Part shown: piece after piece, positions 37,319 through 47,603 of the stretch | Numbering within the stretch: the stretch's first letter is position 1 | How the letters are laid out: every line of letters begins with the position of its first letter | DNA from: an uncultured Bacteroides sp. | GTDB taxonomy: Bacteria > Bacteroidota > Bacteroidia > Bacteroidales > Bacteroidaceae | NCBI GenBank assembly: GCA_944321495.1 | Contig: CALULP010000040.1 | Coordinates: 62,001 to 126,000, forward strand | Direction of reading: 5' to 3' | Length of the DNA: 64,000 nt | The notes under the pieces: generated by a model | Databases searched by the model: none | What the model saw: only the letters and a program-made list of their open reading frames with translations | Told to the model about the DNA's origin: nothing | Made by a program: the position numbers and the translations under genes

Positions 37319-39349
37319 TCAGGAAGTTGCATCTTGCTTTGCCTTGAGCGCTTCTTCCATTTTCAATAATTCATCCCGGTATTGCGCGGCTTCGATGAAG
37401 TTAAGCTTCTTGGCCGCTTCTTTCATCAGTTTACGAGTGCGCTCAATGCTCTTTTCCAATTGGCTGTAGCTCATGTACTGTACGATGGGGTCTGCCGCAA
37501 TGCCCGATGTGCTTTGTTGTTCCGTGTAAGCCTGAGGCGCTGCATTGGAAGTGTTGGCAAAGACATTGAAATTCTTGTTTTTCTTAATCTGCTGGGGGGT
37601 GATGTGGTGTTCTTCGTTGTATTTCAACTGTTTCTCCCGTCTGCGGTTGGTTTCCTCTATGGTCTTTTGCATGCTTTCGGTAATGGTATCGGCATACATG
37701 ATGACCATGCCGTTAACATTGCGCGCTGCCCGTCCAGCGGTCTGGGTCAAGGAGCGGTGTGAACGCAGAAAGCCCTCTTTGTCCGCGTCCAATATGGCGA
37801 CCAGCGATACTTCCGGCAAATCCAGTCCTTCGCGAAGAAGGTTCACCCCAATCAGTACGTCATAGACACCGGTACGCAGGTCGTCCATGATTTGTACCCG
37901 CTCCAGGGTTTCCACGTCACTGTGTATATAGTTGCATTTTACGTGGTTGTCCAGCAAGTACTCCGCAAGTTCTTCTGCCATGCGTTTGGTGAGCGTGGTT
38001 ACCAGCGTGCGTTCTTTGCGTTCTACCCGCAATTGTATTTCTTCCATCAAGTCGTCTATCTGGTTTTGGCTGGGGCGTACTTCTATGATGGGGTCCAACA
38101 ATCCGGTAGGACGGATGACCTGCTCCACTACAATGCCTTCGGATTTGTGCAATTCGTATTCGGCCGGAGTAGCGCTGATGTAAATCACCTGCTTCGTCAT
38201 GGCTTCAAACTCCTCGAACGTCAAGGGTCGGTTGTCCATCGCCGCAGGCAAACGGAAGCCATATTCCACCAGGTTGATTTTGCGGGCCCGGTCTCCTCCG
38301 TACATGGCCCGGATCTGGGGTACGCTGACGTGGCTTTCGTCAATAACCATCAGGAAATCCTCAGGGAAAAAATCGAGCAGGCAGTAAGGACGTGTGCCGG
38401 GTGCCCGTCCGTCGAAATACCGTGAATAGTTTTCAATGCCAGAGCAATGTCCCAGTTCCCGCAACATTTCCATATCATAAGTCACCCGTTCTTGCAACCG
38501 CTTGGCTTCCAGCATGCGCCCTTCTTCTTCAAACCACTGTACACGCTTATGCAAGTCATCTTCTATGTCGTGTATGGCACGAAGAGTAGCTTCCTTGGTG
38601 GTCATAAAGAGGTTGGCCGGATATATTTTGTAAGTCTCAAATTTATTGATGGTAACGCCGCTCATAGGGTCTACCTCTTCGATGCTGTCTACCTCATCGC
38701 CCCAAAAGACGATGCGTAACAAGTCATCTGCATACGCCAGGAAGATGTCTACGGTATCGCCTTTTACACGGAAATTGCCCCGATTCAGTTCCACATCGTT
38801 GCGCACATACAGGCTGTCAACCAGCTGGCGCAAAAAAACATTGCGGTTATAAACCTTGCCGCATTGCACTTCAATGACATTATTGTAGAAATCCGCCGGA
38901 TTCCCCATACCGTAAATGCAGGATACGGAAGAAATGACCACTACGTCTTTCCGTCCGGAAAGCAAGGCTGAAGTGGCTGCCAGTCTTAGTTTGTCTATTT
39001 CATCATTGATGGCCAAGTCTTTTTCGATGTACGTATCCGATGACGGCAGGTAAGCTTCCGGCTGGTAATAGTCGTAATAAGAAACATAATATTCTACGGC
39101 ATTGTGTGGGAAGAATCCTTTGAACTCGCTATACAATTGTGCCGCCAGTGTCTTGTTATGGCTTAAAACCAAAGTCGGCTTATTGAGGTTGGCTATTACA
39201 TTGGCGATGGTGAAAGTCTTTCCTGAACCAGTCACTCCCAACAAGGTTTGGGCCGGCACTCCGTGGAGTACTCCCTCGGTAAGTTGGGCAATGGCTTCCG
39301 GTTGATCTCCCGTGGGTTTATAGTCCGATATTAATTCAAATTTATTCAT
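37319..39349 (-). CDS. uvrB: Excinuclease ABC subunit B
   Basis: 676 residues from the ATG at 39349 (MNKFELISDYKPTGDQPEAI). Walker A GVTGSGKT, the damage-probing beta-hairpin YYQPEAYLPSSDTYIEKD, DESHV and helicase motif VI QTAGRAARN are all present. The C-terminal UVR domain (about 635-670) binds UvrC. It verifies DNA damage in nucleotide excision repair. Codons upstream of 39349 lack homology. Confidence 0.97.
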   Translation of the reverse strand: MNKFELISDYKPTGDQPEAIAQLTEGVLHGVPAQTLLGVTGSGKTFTIANVIANLNKPTLVLSHNKTLAAQLYSEFKGFFPHNAVEYYVSYYDYYQPEAYLPSSDTYIEKDLAINDEIDKLRLAATSALLSGRKDVVVISSVSCIYGMGNPADFYNNVIEVQCGKVYNRNVFLRQLVDSLYVRNDVELNRGNFRVKGDTVDIFLAYADDLLRIVFWGDEVDSIEEVDPMSGVTINKFETYKIYPANLFMTTKEATLRAIHDIEDDLHKRVQWFEEEGRMLEAKRLQERVTYDMEMLRELGHCSGIENYSRYFDGRAPGTRPYCLLDFFPEDFLMVIDESHVSVPQIRAMYGGDRARKINLVEYGFRLPAAMDNRPLTFEEFEAMTKQVIYISATPAEYELHKSEGIVVEQVIRPTGLLDPIIEVRPSQNQIDDLMEEIQLRVERKERTLVTTLTKRMAEELAEYLLDNHVKCNYIHSDVETLERVQIMDDLRTGVYDVLIGVNLLREGLDLPEVSLVAILDADKEGFLRSHRSLTQTAGRAARNVNGMVIMYADTITESMQKTIEETNRRREKQLKYNEEHHITPQQIKKNKNFNVFANTSNAAPQAYTEQQSTSGIAADPIVQYMSYSQLEKSIERTRKLMKEAAKKLNFIEAAQYRDELLKMEEALKAKQDATS

Positions 39350-39449
39350 ACTTAAGCTGGCTCTGCTGCGCAATATTCGTCAAAATCTTCGAGATAAGCA
39401 AACTTGGGACTTCTTTTATGGATTTTATTATTTCAAAGTTTGAATTGGT

Positions 39450-40085
39450 TTAGAATGCAGTCCAGGTCAAAACAAAATCGGGATGGAGTCGGTAACGGAT
39501 ACAAAAACGCCTTTGTACGGATGTTTTATACTCAACCGCTTCAATCTCTCCGTCTTCTGCAAGCGTGAAAGGAAATAGGCGCAGGTGCTCACGGAAGTCC
39601 ACTTCTTGTTCGTTAAGGCATTTATACATGGTCTCTTTGCATGACCAGTGCAATAGTTGCGCCCAAAGGTCTGTACCATGATAAACACATGCCGTTTCAT
39701 CGTTCCGCATGAAGCGTGAGGCCACTTTGCGTACCCGTTCACCATATCGTTCAATATCTATCCCGACTTCTTTCAAAGGCTTTTCTCCTAATATGACCGC
39801 CGCATAATCCCGGGTATGCGATATGCTGATAAGGGCTGAACCATCTTTCAAGTAAGGTTTTCCATCAGGAGAATATGCGATATCCTTCCTTTCTCCCAGC
39901 ATGGTATAAAGTAATGCCCTGACAGCCAACCATTCCCTCCTCCGGCTTTCCGATGAAAAGCGGCCAGCCGCCTCTTGGTAACTTTCCGCCTGGGGAAGGG
40001 AAACAAGCAATTCGTCGGGTGTTTCATTTATTCTCCATATAGCCCATCGGTAATGGCTGCCTATATGTTGCAAAATTAATGGCAT
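39450..40085 (-). CDS. 4'-phosphopantetheinyl transferase
   Basis: 211 residues, the Sfp/EntD-like two-lobe type. Signatures: VGIDIERYG (Mg-binding) and WSCKETMYKCL (WxxKEA-type). It transfers phosphopantetheine from CoA to a carrier-protein serine. No polyketide or NRPS genes are near. The gene follows gldE by 16 bp, so it belongs to the ssb-gldE unit. Confidence 0.92.
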   Translation of the reverse strand: MPLILQHIGSHYRWAIWRINETPDELLVSLPQAESYQEAAGRFSSESRRREWLAVRALLYTMLGERKDIAYSPDGKPYLKDGSALISISHTRDYAAVILGEKPLKEVGIDIERYGERVRKVASRFMRNDETACVYHGTDLWAQLLHWSCKETMYKCLNEQEVDFREHLRLFPFTLAEDGEIEAVEYKTSVQRRFCIRYRLHPDFVLTWTAF

Positions 40086-40101
40086 TTGCTATTATTCTCC
40101 T

Positions 40102-41427
40102 TTAAGAGGGATTGATGGTAAATTTCACTTTTAATATACGGCGGTTATCCATTTCAAGTACCTCAAATTCATACTTGTTGAAAGCAATTTGCTCATGTAT
40201 TGCCGGAAATTCTCCTTTCAATTCCAAGACGAGCCCTGCCAATGTGTCGGCATCCCCGACAACTTCGTCGAATGTTTCTTCATCAATACCGGTTATTTTG
40301 TAAAAATCAGAAAGTAGAGTTTTCCCTTCAAATACCCAAGTATGATCGTTCAAGATATGGTAGGTGGATTCTTCATCATCGTATTCATCATGGATTTCAC
40401 CCACGATTTCTTCAATGATATCTTCCATTGTAACGATACCCGACGTCCCTCCGAACTCATCGACAACAACCGCTATGTGTATCTTGTTTTTCTGGAAATC
40501 CCGTAACAGGTCATCAATCATTTTGGTTTCCGGCACAAAATAAGCGGGGCGTATCAACGATTGCCACCGGAAGTTATCCCCCTTGTTGAGGTGGGGCAAC
40601 AGATCTTTGATATAAAGAATGCCTTTGATGTTATCTTTCGATTCGGAATAAACAGGAATGCGTGAATAGACATTTTCTACAATACACTTCAATACATCCT
40701 TAAACGGAGTACGGATGTCCAAATCAACAATGTCAAGACGTGGGGTCATGACTTCCTTGGCCGTTTCGTCGCCGAAACGGATGATGCCTTCAAGCATATT
40801 GTTTTCTCCAACTAATTCTGTCTTGTCTGTCAGTTCCAAGGCATGTGATAACTCATCGATAGAAGGCCGGTTATGTTTCCTGCCCCAACATTTGTTGATA
40901 AACGATGTAGAGCGTATCGACATGGTGGCAAAAGGATAAAAAAACATACGGAGCAAGTCAGCCCCCTTGGCTGCAAAACGACAAAATGCAAGCGGTTTCT
41001 GCACCGAATACATTTTAGGCATCAGTTCTCCGAAGAGTAATAGCAAGACTATGAATACAATGGCCAATATGAGGACCGCCAAGATAGAAGAATCGAACCG
41101 GAAAACATCAAGAAAGAAGAACGTGAACAGTACGGATGCTGCCACATTAACAGTTGTGTTCGCAATCTGAAGAGTTGCCATCAACCGGTCAAAATCATTC
41201 AACAAATCACTGATTCTTTTGTCCGAAGGATGTGTCTTTTCGTTTATTTCGTTCAAATCAGCAGGGGACAGTGCGTAGAAAGCCGTCTCGGAGGCAGATG
41301 TAAAACCGGAAATGAGCAGAAGAATACCTGCCAAAATAATCGCCACGACAGACACCGCTGTCGGAGCCTGTACAACTACCCCACCCAATGCAGCATCCAG
41401 ATGGTATAAGAAAATGTCTGAGTCCAA
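40102..41427 (-). CDS. gldE: GldE-like CNNM/CorC-type membrane protein
   Basis: 441 residues: DUF21 membrane domain with three to four helices (about 1-190), paired CBS domains (about 215-335) with DEFGGTSGIVTMEDIIEEIV, and a C-terminal transporter-associated (CorC_HlyC) domain. In Bacteroidetes this protein is named GldE, tied to gliding in motile relatives, but it is also universal in non-gliding Bacteroides, where an ion-transport role is likely. It lies 30 bp after ssb. Confidence 0.9.
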   Translation of the reverse strand: MDSDIFLYHLDAALGGVVVQAPTAVSVVAIILAGILLLISGFTSASETAFYALSPADLNEINEKTHPSDKRISDLLNDFDRLMATLQIANTTVNVAASVLFTFFFLDVFRFDSSILAVLILAIVFIVLLLLFGELMPKMYSVQKPLAFCRFAAKGADLLRMFFYPFATMSIRSTSFINKCWGRKHNRPSIDELSHALELTDKTELVGENNMLEGIIRFGDETAKEVMTPRLDIVDLDIRTPFKDVLKCIVENVYSRIPVYSESKDNIKGILYIKDLLPHLNKGDNFRWQSLIRPAYFVPETKMIDDLLRDFQKNKIHIAVVVDEFGGTSGIVTMEDIIEEIVGEIHDEYDDEESTYHILNDHTWVFEGKTLLSDFYKITGIDEETFDEVVGDADTLAGLVLELKGEFPAIHEQIAFNKYEFEVLEMDNRRILKVKFTINPS

Positions 41428-41457
41428 AGATTTTTATTTTAGTTCAACATAAGTTTA

Positions 41458-41898
41458 TTAGAACGGTAAGTCGTCCGTTTGCTCTTCAGCCGGCTGGGAT
41501 GGCACGTCGGTCGCAGGGGGTGTCACAGGCGGGGTGTTTGTTACGGTTCTTTCTCCAGAAGAGGGCTTGGGCGACAACATATCCATATTGTCCACAAAGA
41601 TTTCAGTAACGTAACGTTTAATCCCGGCTTGGTCGTCATACGAACGGGTACGTATCTTACCTTCCACATAAAGTTTGTCGCCTTTATGTACGTACTTTTC
41701 CACGATTTCTCCTAAACGGTTGCGGAAAATAAGATTGTGCCATTCTGTGCGGTCGGGTATTTGAGTGCCGTTCTGCAAAGTATATCCTTTTTCTGTAGTG
41801 GCAAAGCGTAATTGTGCTACGCAACTTCCTCCATCATAATAAGTTACTTTAGGGTCTTGCCCTGCATTGCCTATCAATATGACTTTATTTACTGACAT
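41458..41898 (-). CDS. ssb: Single-stranded DNA-binding protein
   Basis: 146 residues. OB fold (about 1-105, MSVNKVILIGNAGQDPKVTY start), a Pro/Thr-rich linker and the acidic partner-binding tip TDDLPF. It coats ssDNA in replication and repair. It follows mutY by 67 bp and has its own promoter. Confidence 0.96.
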   Translation of the reverse strand: MSVNKVILIGNAGQDPKVTYYDGGSCVAQLRFATTEKGYTLQNGTQIPDRTEWHNLIFRNRLGEIVEKYVHKGDKLYVEGKIRTRSYDDQAGIKRYVTEIFVDNMDMLSPKPSSGERTVTNTPPVTPPATDVPSQPAEEQTDDLPF

Positions 41899-41919
41899 GG
41901 TATTTTTTTATTTTGTTGC

Positions 41920-41951
41920 CAAAAGTAGCAAGAATATCGGCACTATGCAAA
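41920..41951 (-). promoter_or_regulatory. Promoter of ssb-gldE-phosphopantetheinyl transferase
   Basis: Minus strand TTTG (41951-41948), 20 bases, TACTTTTG (41927-41920), just before ssb and beyond the mutY stop. Confidence 0.65.
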
Positions 41952-41965
41952 TGCATGAACATCTT

Positions 41966-43012
41966 TTATCGGTATTTTTCAAAAAAAGCATGTATCAGGC
42001 GGGGCAATGCATAGTTTTCCAAGTCGGTAAGTTCCACACGCAGGTATGAAGCCAATGAATGTGAATCCTCGGGGAGTTCTATCCCGTAAAAATTGGCATA
42101 AATTACCCGGTGGGACAATATATGCTTCACATCGCGCTGCATTATTTCCACTACCGGATTCTCATCCTTGGCAAATAGTGAACGGAACGTATCAGATGCC
42201 AAGAATTCCGTTTCAGTAAGATTGCAGTCTGTTTCTATCAAAGGCAATTCGTACAGGTTTTTCCAAATGTCATTCTCTGTTCTTTTATGCAGCAATACAT
42301 ATTTGCCCATACGCACGTAAAGGTAATTGAAATACCGGTTTGAAGTCTGCACCTTATGTTGTTTTACAGGCAATTGCATCACTTTCTTTTCTGCCCATGC
42401 GGCACAGCTTTCCAACAACGGACAAAACATGCATCCTGGATTTTTGGGAGTACATTGCATGGCTCCGAAATCCATAATGGCTTGGTTGTATTCAGCCGGT
42501 TGTTTTTTATCTAACACTTCTTGCGCCATTTCAGCAAAGATTTTTTTCCCTTGGGTGGAATCAATGGGCACATCAATGCCGAAATAGCGTGCCAACACAC
42601 GGTATACATTGCCATCTACTACCGCACATGGCATGTCGTATGCCAAAGAACAGATGGCGGCAGCTGTATAGTCCCCTACCCCTTTCAAGGCTCTTACCTC
42701 TGCATAAGTACTGGGAAATTTTCCGTCTCGCATGCTTTTTGCCGCCGCATGAAGGTTGCGTGCCCTGGAATAATATCCCAAGCCTTGCCAATATTTCAGC
42801 ACTTCTTCTTCTGATGCAGAGGATAATGTCCTGACATCCGGGAAACGTCGCGTAAAACGCAAAAAATAGTCATACCCTTGAACCACCCGGGTCTGTTGCA
42901 ATATGATTTCCGATATCCATATCAGATAAGGGTCCTTGGTGTGACGCCAAGGCAAATCACGCTTGTTTTGGCTATACCAATCCAACAGGGTTGAGGTAAA
43001 CAAATGTTTCAT
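41966..43012 (-). CDS. mutY: A/G-specific adenine glycosylase
   Basis: 348 residues. Glycosylase core with EIILQQTRV, the helix-hairpin-helix LKGVGDYTAA, catalytic Asp in VVDGNVYRV and the 4Fe-4S cluster ligands C-x6-C-x2-C-x5-C (CTPKNPGCMFCPLLESC). A C-terminal Nudix-like domain (about 225-348) recognises 8-oxoG. It removes A opposite 8-oxoG. Confidence 0.96.
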   Translation of the reverse strand: MKHLFTSTLLDWYSQNKRDLPWRHTKDPYLIWISEIILQQTRVVQGYDYFLRFTRRFPDVRTLSSASEEEVLKYWQGLGYYSRARNLHAAAKSMRDGKFPSTYAEVRALKGVGDYTAAAICSLAYDMPCAVVDGNVYRVLARYFGIDVPIDSTQGKKIFAEMAQEVLDKKQPAEYNQAIMDFGAMQCTPKNPGCMFCPLLESCAAWAEKKVMQLPVKQHKVQTSNRYFNYLYVRMGKYVLLHKRTENDIWKNLYELPLIETDCNLTETEFLASDTFRSLFAKDENPVVEIMQRDVKHILSHRVIYANFYGIELPEDSHSLASYLRVELTDLENYALPRLIHAFFEKYR

Positions 43013-43118
43013 GTCGATTTTCTGAATTTTAACATGATATACTCAATCATCGCCCGTAATCATCATAAATGTGCTGCCGGGAATTACTGTACGTGCAGGC
43101 TATAAGGACCATCCCTCA

Positions 43119-43835
43119 TTACATTTTCAAATAGAAATCCCGGGTTAAAGCTTCATATTCGGGGGTGTACCGATGGTGCGCATCTTCAATATAAAGCGTA
43201 TCTTCCTCGCACATGGACAGTCGGGGACCGAAAGTCAGAAGGATGCGTTTGTATGGTTTCCCGGGGTTCGTGTAGACTTTTGTACAATGTTGCGGATATA
43301 GTTTGTTCTTCCAAGCTGCATCTATTACATTTTTCTCCATATCGCCCGGAATGACAACCGCTATCTGCCCCGTCGTTTCCAACATGTCTTTAGAACGGCT
43401 GAACAACAATTCGTAATTTAGACTGTCGGTATGGCGGGCTAAGTTGCGTTGTGTGTCAGGACATCGTAAAGCGTCGACAAAATATGGCGGATTGGATACA
43501 ATCAGGTCAAACTTTCCTTCCGGATAAAAGTCTCTGAAATCACAACATACTACTTCTATCCTGTTTACCCAAGGCGACCGGTTTACATTGTCCGAAGCCT
43601 GGGCTGCAGCATCTTTATCAATCTCAATGGCTGTGAGGGCTGCTTCGGCACACCGTTGCGCCAGTTGCAGTGCTATTACTCCCGTGCCTGTGCCTACGTC
43701 CAGAATACGTCGTACGCCTTCTATCGGTGCCCATGCGCCCAAGAGGACGCCGTCGGTGCCTACTTTCATGGCGCAACGGTCTTGATGGATGGTAAATCGT
43801 TTTAACGAAAAATATGAATTGGACATCCTTTTCAT
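43119..43835 (-). CDS. trmN: tRNA1(Val) adenine-N6 methyltransferase (TrmN/YfiC family)
   Basis: 238 residues if started at the ATG at 43835 (MKRMSNSYFSL); the ATG at 43826 is an alternative. A TTG start further upstream (43853) is excluded because it lies in the promoter. SAM-binding motif DVGTGTGVIAL and catalytic NPPYF (in DLIVSNPPYF) are characteristic. It methylates A37 N6 of tRNA1(Val) in E. coli; the same target here is inferred. Confidence 0.88.
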   Translation of the reverse strand: MKRMSNSYFSLKRFTIHQDRCAMKVGTDGVLLGAWAPIEGVRRILDVGTGTGVIALQLAQRCAEAALTAIEIDKDAAAQASDNVNRSPWVNRIEVVCCDFRDFYPEGKFDLIVSNPPYFVDALRCPDTQRNLARHTDSLNYELLFSRSKDMLETTGQIAVVIPGDMEKNVIDAAWKNKLYPQHCTKVYTNPGKPYKRILLTFGPRLSMCEEDTLYIEDAHHRYTPEYEALTRDFYLKM

Positions 43836-43850
43836 TTTGGTTATTCGGTG

Positions 43851-43858
43851 CAAAAATA
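43851..43858 (-). promoter_or_regulatory. -7 promoter element of trmN
   Basis: Minus strand TATTTTTG (43858-43851), matching TAnnTTTG, 16 bases before the chosen start. Confidence 0.45.
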
Positions 43859-43943
43859 ATTAAAGCCGGCGTGATAAACATATTTTTGGCACTGTTTTTG
43901 TCTTTTTATTGGGAAAGGAATCCCCTAGTTCCGAGAAATAGAT

Positions 43944-43951
43944 TAACTTTG
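43944..43951 (+). promoter_or_regulatory. -7 promoter element of the lon operon
   Basis: TAACTTTG, matching TAnnTTTG, 48 bases before the lon start. No clear -33 element. Confidence 0.5.
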
Positions 43952-43998
43952 CACGCGCTTTATGGCGCCGGCCAACCTGACATAAACTAAAACATAAG

Positions 43999-46476
43999 AT
44001 GATGAAGGAAAAATATTACCTGAGTGATGAAGACAGAGGCGGAAACGGTTTTTCAGTAATTGCTGATTTTGAGGGGAATGAAGAACAACTGATGAACATC
44101 GACGTGGATGATGTAGTGCCTGTATTGCCGTTGAGGAATATGGTGCTTTTCCCCGGTGTGTTTATGCCTGTATCCGTGGGAAGGCGTTCTTCCTTGAAAT
44201 TGATTCGCGAAGCCGACAAGAAAAAGACATATATTGGCGTAGTTTGCCAGAAAGTTGCAGAAACAGAAGACCCTCAGTTTGATGATTTGCATAGCTTGGG
44301 CACCGTAGCCAAGATTGTACGTGTGCTGGATATGCCCGATCATACCACTACGGTGATTTTGCAAGGTTCCAAAAGAATGGAGCTGAAAGAAATCGTTGCG
44401 AACGAACCTTTCTTAAAAGGGCGGATTGCGCTTTTAGACGATAAGATACCGGACAAGTCGGACAAAGAGTTCCAGGCATTGGTTGAAGCATGCAAGGATT
44501 TGACCGTGCGTTATATCAAGTCATCCGAAATGTTTCCGCAGGATTCGGCGTTTGCGATAAAGAACATCACGAACCCTATGTTCCTGATTAATTTTATCTG
44601 CACGAACCTTCCTTTAAAGAAGGATGAAAAATTAGAACTACTGCACATCGACTCCCTCAGGCAGCGCACCTTCCATTTATTGGAAATTTTGAACCGCGAA
44701 GTACAGTTGGCCGATATCAAAGCCTCCATACAGATGCGGGCAAGAGAAGATATCGACCAGCAACAACGCGAATATTTCCTGCAACAACAAATCAAGACCA
44801 TCCAGGACGAACTGGGAGGCAGCGTACAAGAGCAGGAGATTGAAGAAATGCGCCAGAAAGCGGAAACCATCCGTTGGAGCGATGAGGTAAAGACCATTTT
44901 TTTGAAAGAAGTAGACAAACTGGAACGTACCCATCCCCAATCGCCTGATTATAGCGTGCAGCTGAACTACCTCCAGACCATGCTGAACCTGCCGTGGGGC
45001 GTATATACCCAGGACAATCTGAACCTTTCCAATGCCGAAAAGACATTGAACAAAGACCATTATGGACTGGAAAAAGTAAAGGAGCGCATTTTGGAGCATC
45101 TGGCCGTGCTGAAGCTGAAAGGCGATATGAAGTCGCCGATTATCTGTCTATACGGCCCTCCCGGAGTGGGAAAGACTTCATTGGGACGTTCCATAGCCGC
45201 CGCGCTGAAGCGGAAATACATCCGTATGTCATTGGGAGGCGTGCACGATGAAGCCGAGATACGCGGCCATCGCAAAACGTATATCGGTGCCATGCCCGGA
45301 CGGATTATCAAGGGATTGATCAAGGCCGGTTCATCCAACCCGGTATTCATACTGGATGAAATAGACAAAATCGGCGCAGACCGTCAAGGAGATCCTTCAT
45401 CGGCATTACTCGAGGTGCTCGACCCAGAACAGAACAGCACCTTCCATGACAATTACCTGGATGTGGACTATGATTTGTCGAAAGTGATGTTCATTGCCAC
45501 AGCCAACACGCTCAACACCATTCCGGCTCCTTTGCTGGACCGCATGGAGCTGATAGAAGTAAGCGGGTATATCACGGAAGAAAAAATTGAGATTGCCCGC
45601 CGGCACCTGGTCCCCAAGGAACTGGAAACAAATGGCTTGAAGAAGAACGACATCAAGCTGCCCAAGAACACGTTGGAGGCCATCATCGAGTCGTACACCC
45701 GTGAAAGCGGCGTGCGCGAACTGGAAAAGAAAATCGGGAAAATCCTGCGCAAATCGGCACGCCAATATGCTACCGACGGCCATTTTGCCAAGACTGACAT
45801 CAAGCCGGGGGATTTGTACGACTTCCTGGGTGCGCCCGAATATACGCGGGACAAGTATCAGGGGAATGATTATGCCGGCGTTGTCACCGGCCTGGCATGG
45901 ACGGCCGTAGGGGGCGAAATATTGTTTGTGGAAACAAGCCTGAGCCGGGGCAAGGGCGGGAAGCTGACCTTGACCGGAAACCTGGGCGACGTGATGAAAG
46001 AGTCTGCCATGTTAGCTCTGGAATACATCAAGGCGCATGCCTCCCTGTTGAACATCGACGAAGAAATCTTTGAGAACTGGAACATACATATCCATGTGCC
46101 CGAAGGCGCCATCCCTAAGGACGGCCCGTCGGCAGGCATCACGATGGCGACTTCGCTTGCCTCCGCCCTGACCCAATGCAAGGTGAAGGCCAACCTTGCC
46201 ATGACCGGCGAAATCACCCTTCGCGGAAGGGTACTCCCCGTAGGCGGCATCAAGGAGAAAATCTTGGCAGCCAAGCGGGCCGGCATCAAAGAAATCATCT
46301 TGAGCGAGGAAAACCGTAAGAACATTGAGGAGATACAGGACATCTACCTCAAAGGACTGACGTTCCACTATGTGAAAGACGTCAAGGAAGTCTTTGCCAT
46401 CGCATTGACCCATGAAAAGGTTACGGACGCCCTCGACCTTTCGTGCAAGACCTCAAAAGACAAAGACGCCGAATGA
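43999..46476 (+). CDS. lon: ATP-dependent Lon protease
   Basis: 825 residues. N-terminal LON domain (about 35-230, [16 protein letters not shown]), AAA+ module with Walker [10 protein letters not shown] and sensor-rich helices, and the protease domain with the Ser711/Lys754 dyad (KDGPSAG and IKEK). It degrades misfolded and regulatory proteins in the cytoplasm. The start codons ATG-ATG at 43999/44002 are adjacent. Third-position GC rises markedly from the middle of the gene onward. tgt overlaps its stop by ATGA. Confidence 0.97.
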   Translation: MMKEKYYLSDEDRGGNGFSVIADFEGNEEQLMNIDVDDVVPVLPLRNMVLFPGVFMPVSVGRRSSLKLIREADKKKTYIGVVCQKVAETEDPQFDDLHSLGTVAKIVRVLDMPDHTTTVILQGSKRMELKEIVANEPFLKGRIALLDDKIPDKSDKEFQALVEACKDLTVRYIKSSEMFPQDSAFAIKNITNPMFLINFICTNLPLKKDEKLELLHIDSLRQRTFHLLEILNREVQLADIKASIQMRAREDIDQQQREYFLQQQIKTIQDELGGSVQEQEIEEMRQKAETIRWSDEVKTIFLKEVDKLERTHPQSPDYSVQLNYLQTMLNLPWGVYTQDNLNLSNAEKTLNKDHYGLEKVKERILEHLAVLKLKGDMKSPIICLYGPPGVGKTSLGRSIAAALKRKYIRMSLGGVHDEAEIRGHRKTYIGAMPGRIIKGLIKAGSSNPVFILDEIDKIGADRQGDPSSALLEVLDPEQNSTFHDNYLDVDYDLSKVMFIATANTLNTIPAPLLDRMELIEVSGYITEEKIEIARRHLVPKELETNGLKKNDIKLPKNTLEAIIESYTRESGVRELEKKIGKILRKSARQYATDGHFAKTDIKPGDLYDFLGAPEYTRDKYQGNDYAGVVTGLAWTAVGGEILFVETSLSRGKGGKLTLTGNLGDVMKESAMLALEYIKAHASLLNIDEEIFENWNIHIHVPEGAIPKDGPSAGITMATSLASALTQCKVKANLAMTGEITLRGRVLPVGGIKEKILAAKRAGIKEIILSEENRKNIEEIQDIYLKGLTFHYVKDVKEVFAIALTHEKVTDALDLSCKTSKDKDAE

Positions 46477-47603
46477 CATTTGAACTGCAACATACAGACA
46501 GCAAGAGCAATGCCCGCGCCGGACTGATTACGACCGACCACGGGCAAATCATGACGCCCATCTTCATGCCCGTCGGGACGGTGGGAACGGTGAAGGGGGT
46601 CCATCTGTCGGAACTGAAAGAAGACATCAAAGCCCAAATCATACTGGGCAACACCTACCACCTGTACTTGCGCCCGGGGCTGGACGTCATAGAGAAGGCG
46701 GGCGGGCTGCACAAGTTCAATGGCTTCGACCGCCCGATGCTGACCGACAGCGGGGGCTTCCAGGTGTTTTCGCTGGCAGGCATCCGCAAGCTGCGGGAAG
46801 AGGGGGCGGAGTTCCGCTCGCACATTGACGGCAGCAAGCACATCTTCACCCCGGAGAAGGTGATGGACATCGAACGGACCATTGGGGCGGACATCATGAT
46901 GGCCTTTGACGAGTGCCCGCCGGGAGATTCGGACTACGAATACGCCAAGAAGTCGTTGGGACTGACCCAGCGCTGGCTGGACCGTTGCATCCGGCGTTTC
47001 AACGAAACCGAGCCCAAGTACGGCTACCGCCAGTCGCTGTTCCCCATCGTGCAAGGGTGCGTGTACCGCGACCTCCGCACGCAGGCAGCGGAGTATGTGG
47101 CAGCCAAGGAGGCCGACGGCAACGCCATCGGCGGACTGGCGGTGGGCGAACCAGTGGAGAAGATGTACGAGATGATTGAGCTGGTGAACGGCATCCTGCC
47201 CAAGGACAAGCCCCGCTACCTGATGGGCGTGGGCACGCCCGTCAACATCCTGGAGGGCATTGAGCGGGGCGTCGACATGTTCGACTGCGTGATGCCCACG
47301 CGGAACGGGCGCAACGGCATGCTGTTCACCAAGGACGGCATCATCAACATGCGCAACAAGAAGTGGGAGGCCGACTTCTCGCCCATCGAGGCCGACGGCG
47401 CTTCGTATGTCGACACGCTGTACAGCAAGGCCTACCTGCGCCACCTGTTCCACGCGCAAGAGCTGCTGGCCATGCAGATTGCCTCCATCCACAACCTGGC
47501 CTTCTACCTGTGGCTGGTGACCGAGGCCCGCAAGCACATCATCGCGGGCGACTTTTCGACTTGGAACCCCATGATGGTAAAACGAGTATCTACGAGGTTA
47601 TGA
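46473..47603 (+). CDS. tgt: Queuine tRNA-ribosyltransferase, zinc-site variant
   Basis: 376 residues. It exchanges G34 of Asp/Asn/His/Tyr tRNAs for a queuine precursor. The TIM-barrel catalytic residues are kept: Asp92 (TDSGGFQ), Cys148 (FDEC) and the nucleophile Asp271 in MFDCVMPTRNGRNG. Where most bacterial enzymes have the zinc ligands CxCxxC, this protein has Gly-Ala-Ser-Tyr-Val-Asp (309-314); only the His of SIHNL (His340) remains. The start at 46473 overlaps the lon stop (ATGA), and its own stop overlaps the next start in the same way. Confidence 0.94.
   Translation: MTFELQHTDSKSNARAGLITTDHGQIMTPIFMPVGTVGTVKGVHLSELKEDIKAQIILGNTYHLYLRPGLDVIEKAGGLHKFNGFDRPMLTDSGGFQVFSLAGIRKLREEGAEFRSHIDGSKHIFTPEKVMDIERTIGADIMMAFDECPPGDSDYEYAKKSLGLTQRWLDRCIRRFNETEPKYGYRQSLFPIVQGCVYRDLRTQAAEYVAAKEADGNAIGGLAVGEPVEKMYEMIELVNGILPKDKPRYLMGVGTPVNILEGIERGVDMFDCVMPTRNGRNGMLFTKDGIINMRNKKWEADFSPIEADGASYVDTLYSKAYLRHLFHAQELLAMQIASIHNLAFYLWLVTEARKHIIAGDFSTWNPMMVKRVSTRL

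Noticed and set aside
46368..47537. Minus-strand open frame opposite tgt
   Set aside because: Shadow of tgt; repetitive His/Val/Leu composition and no motif.
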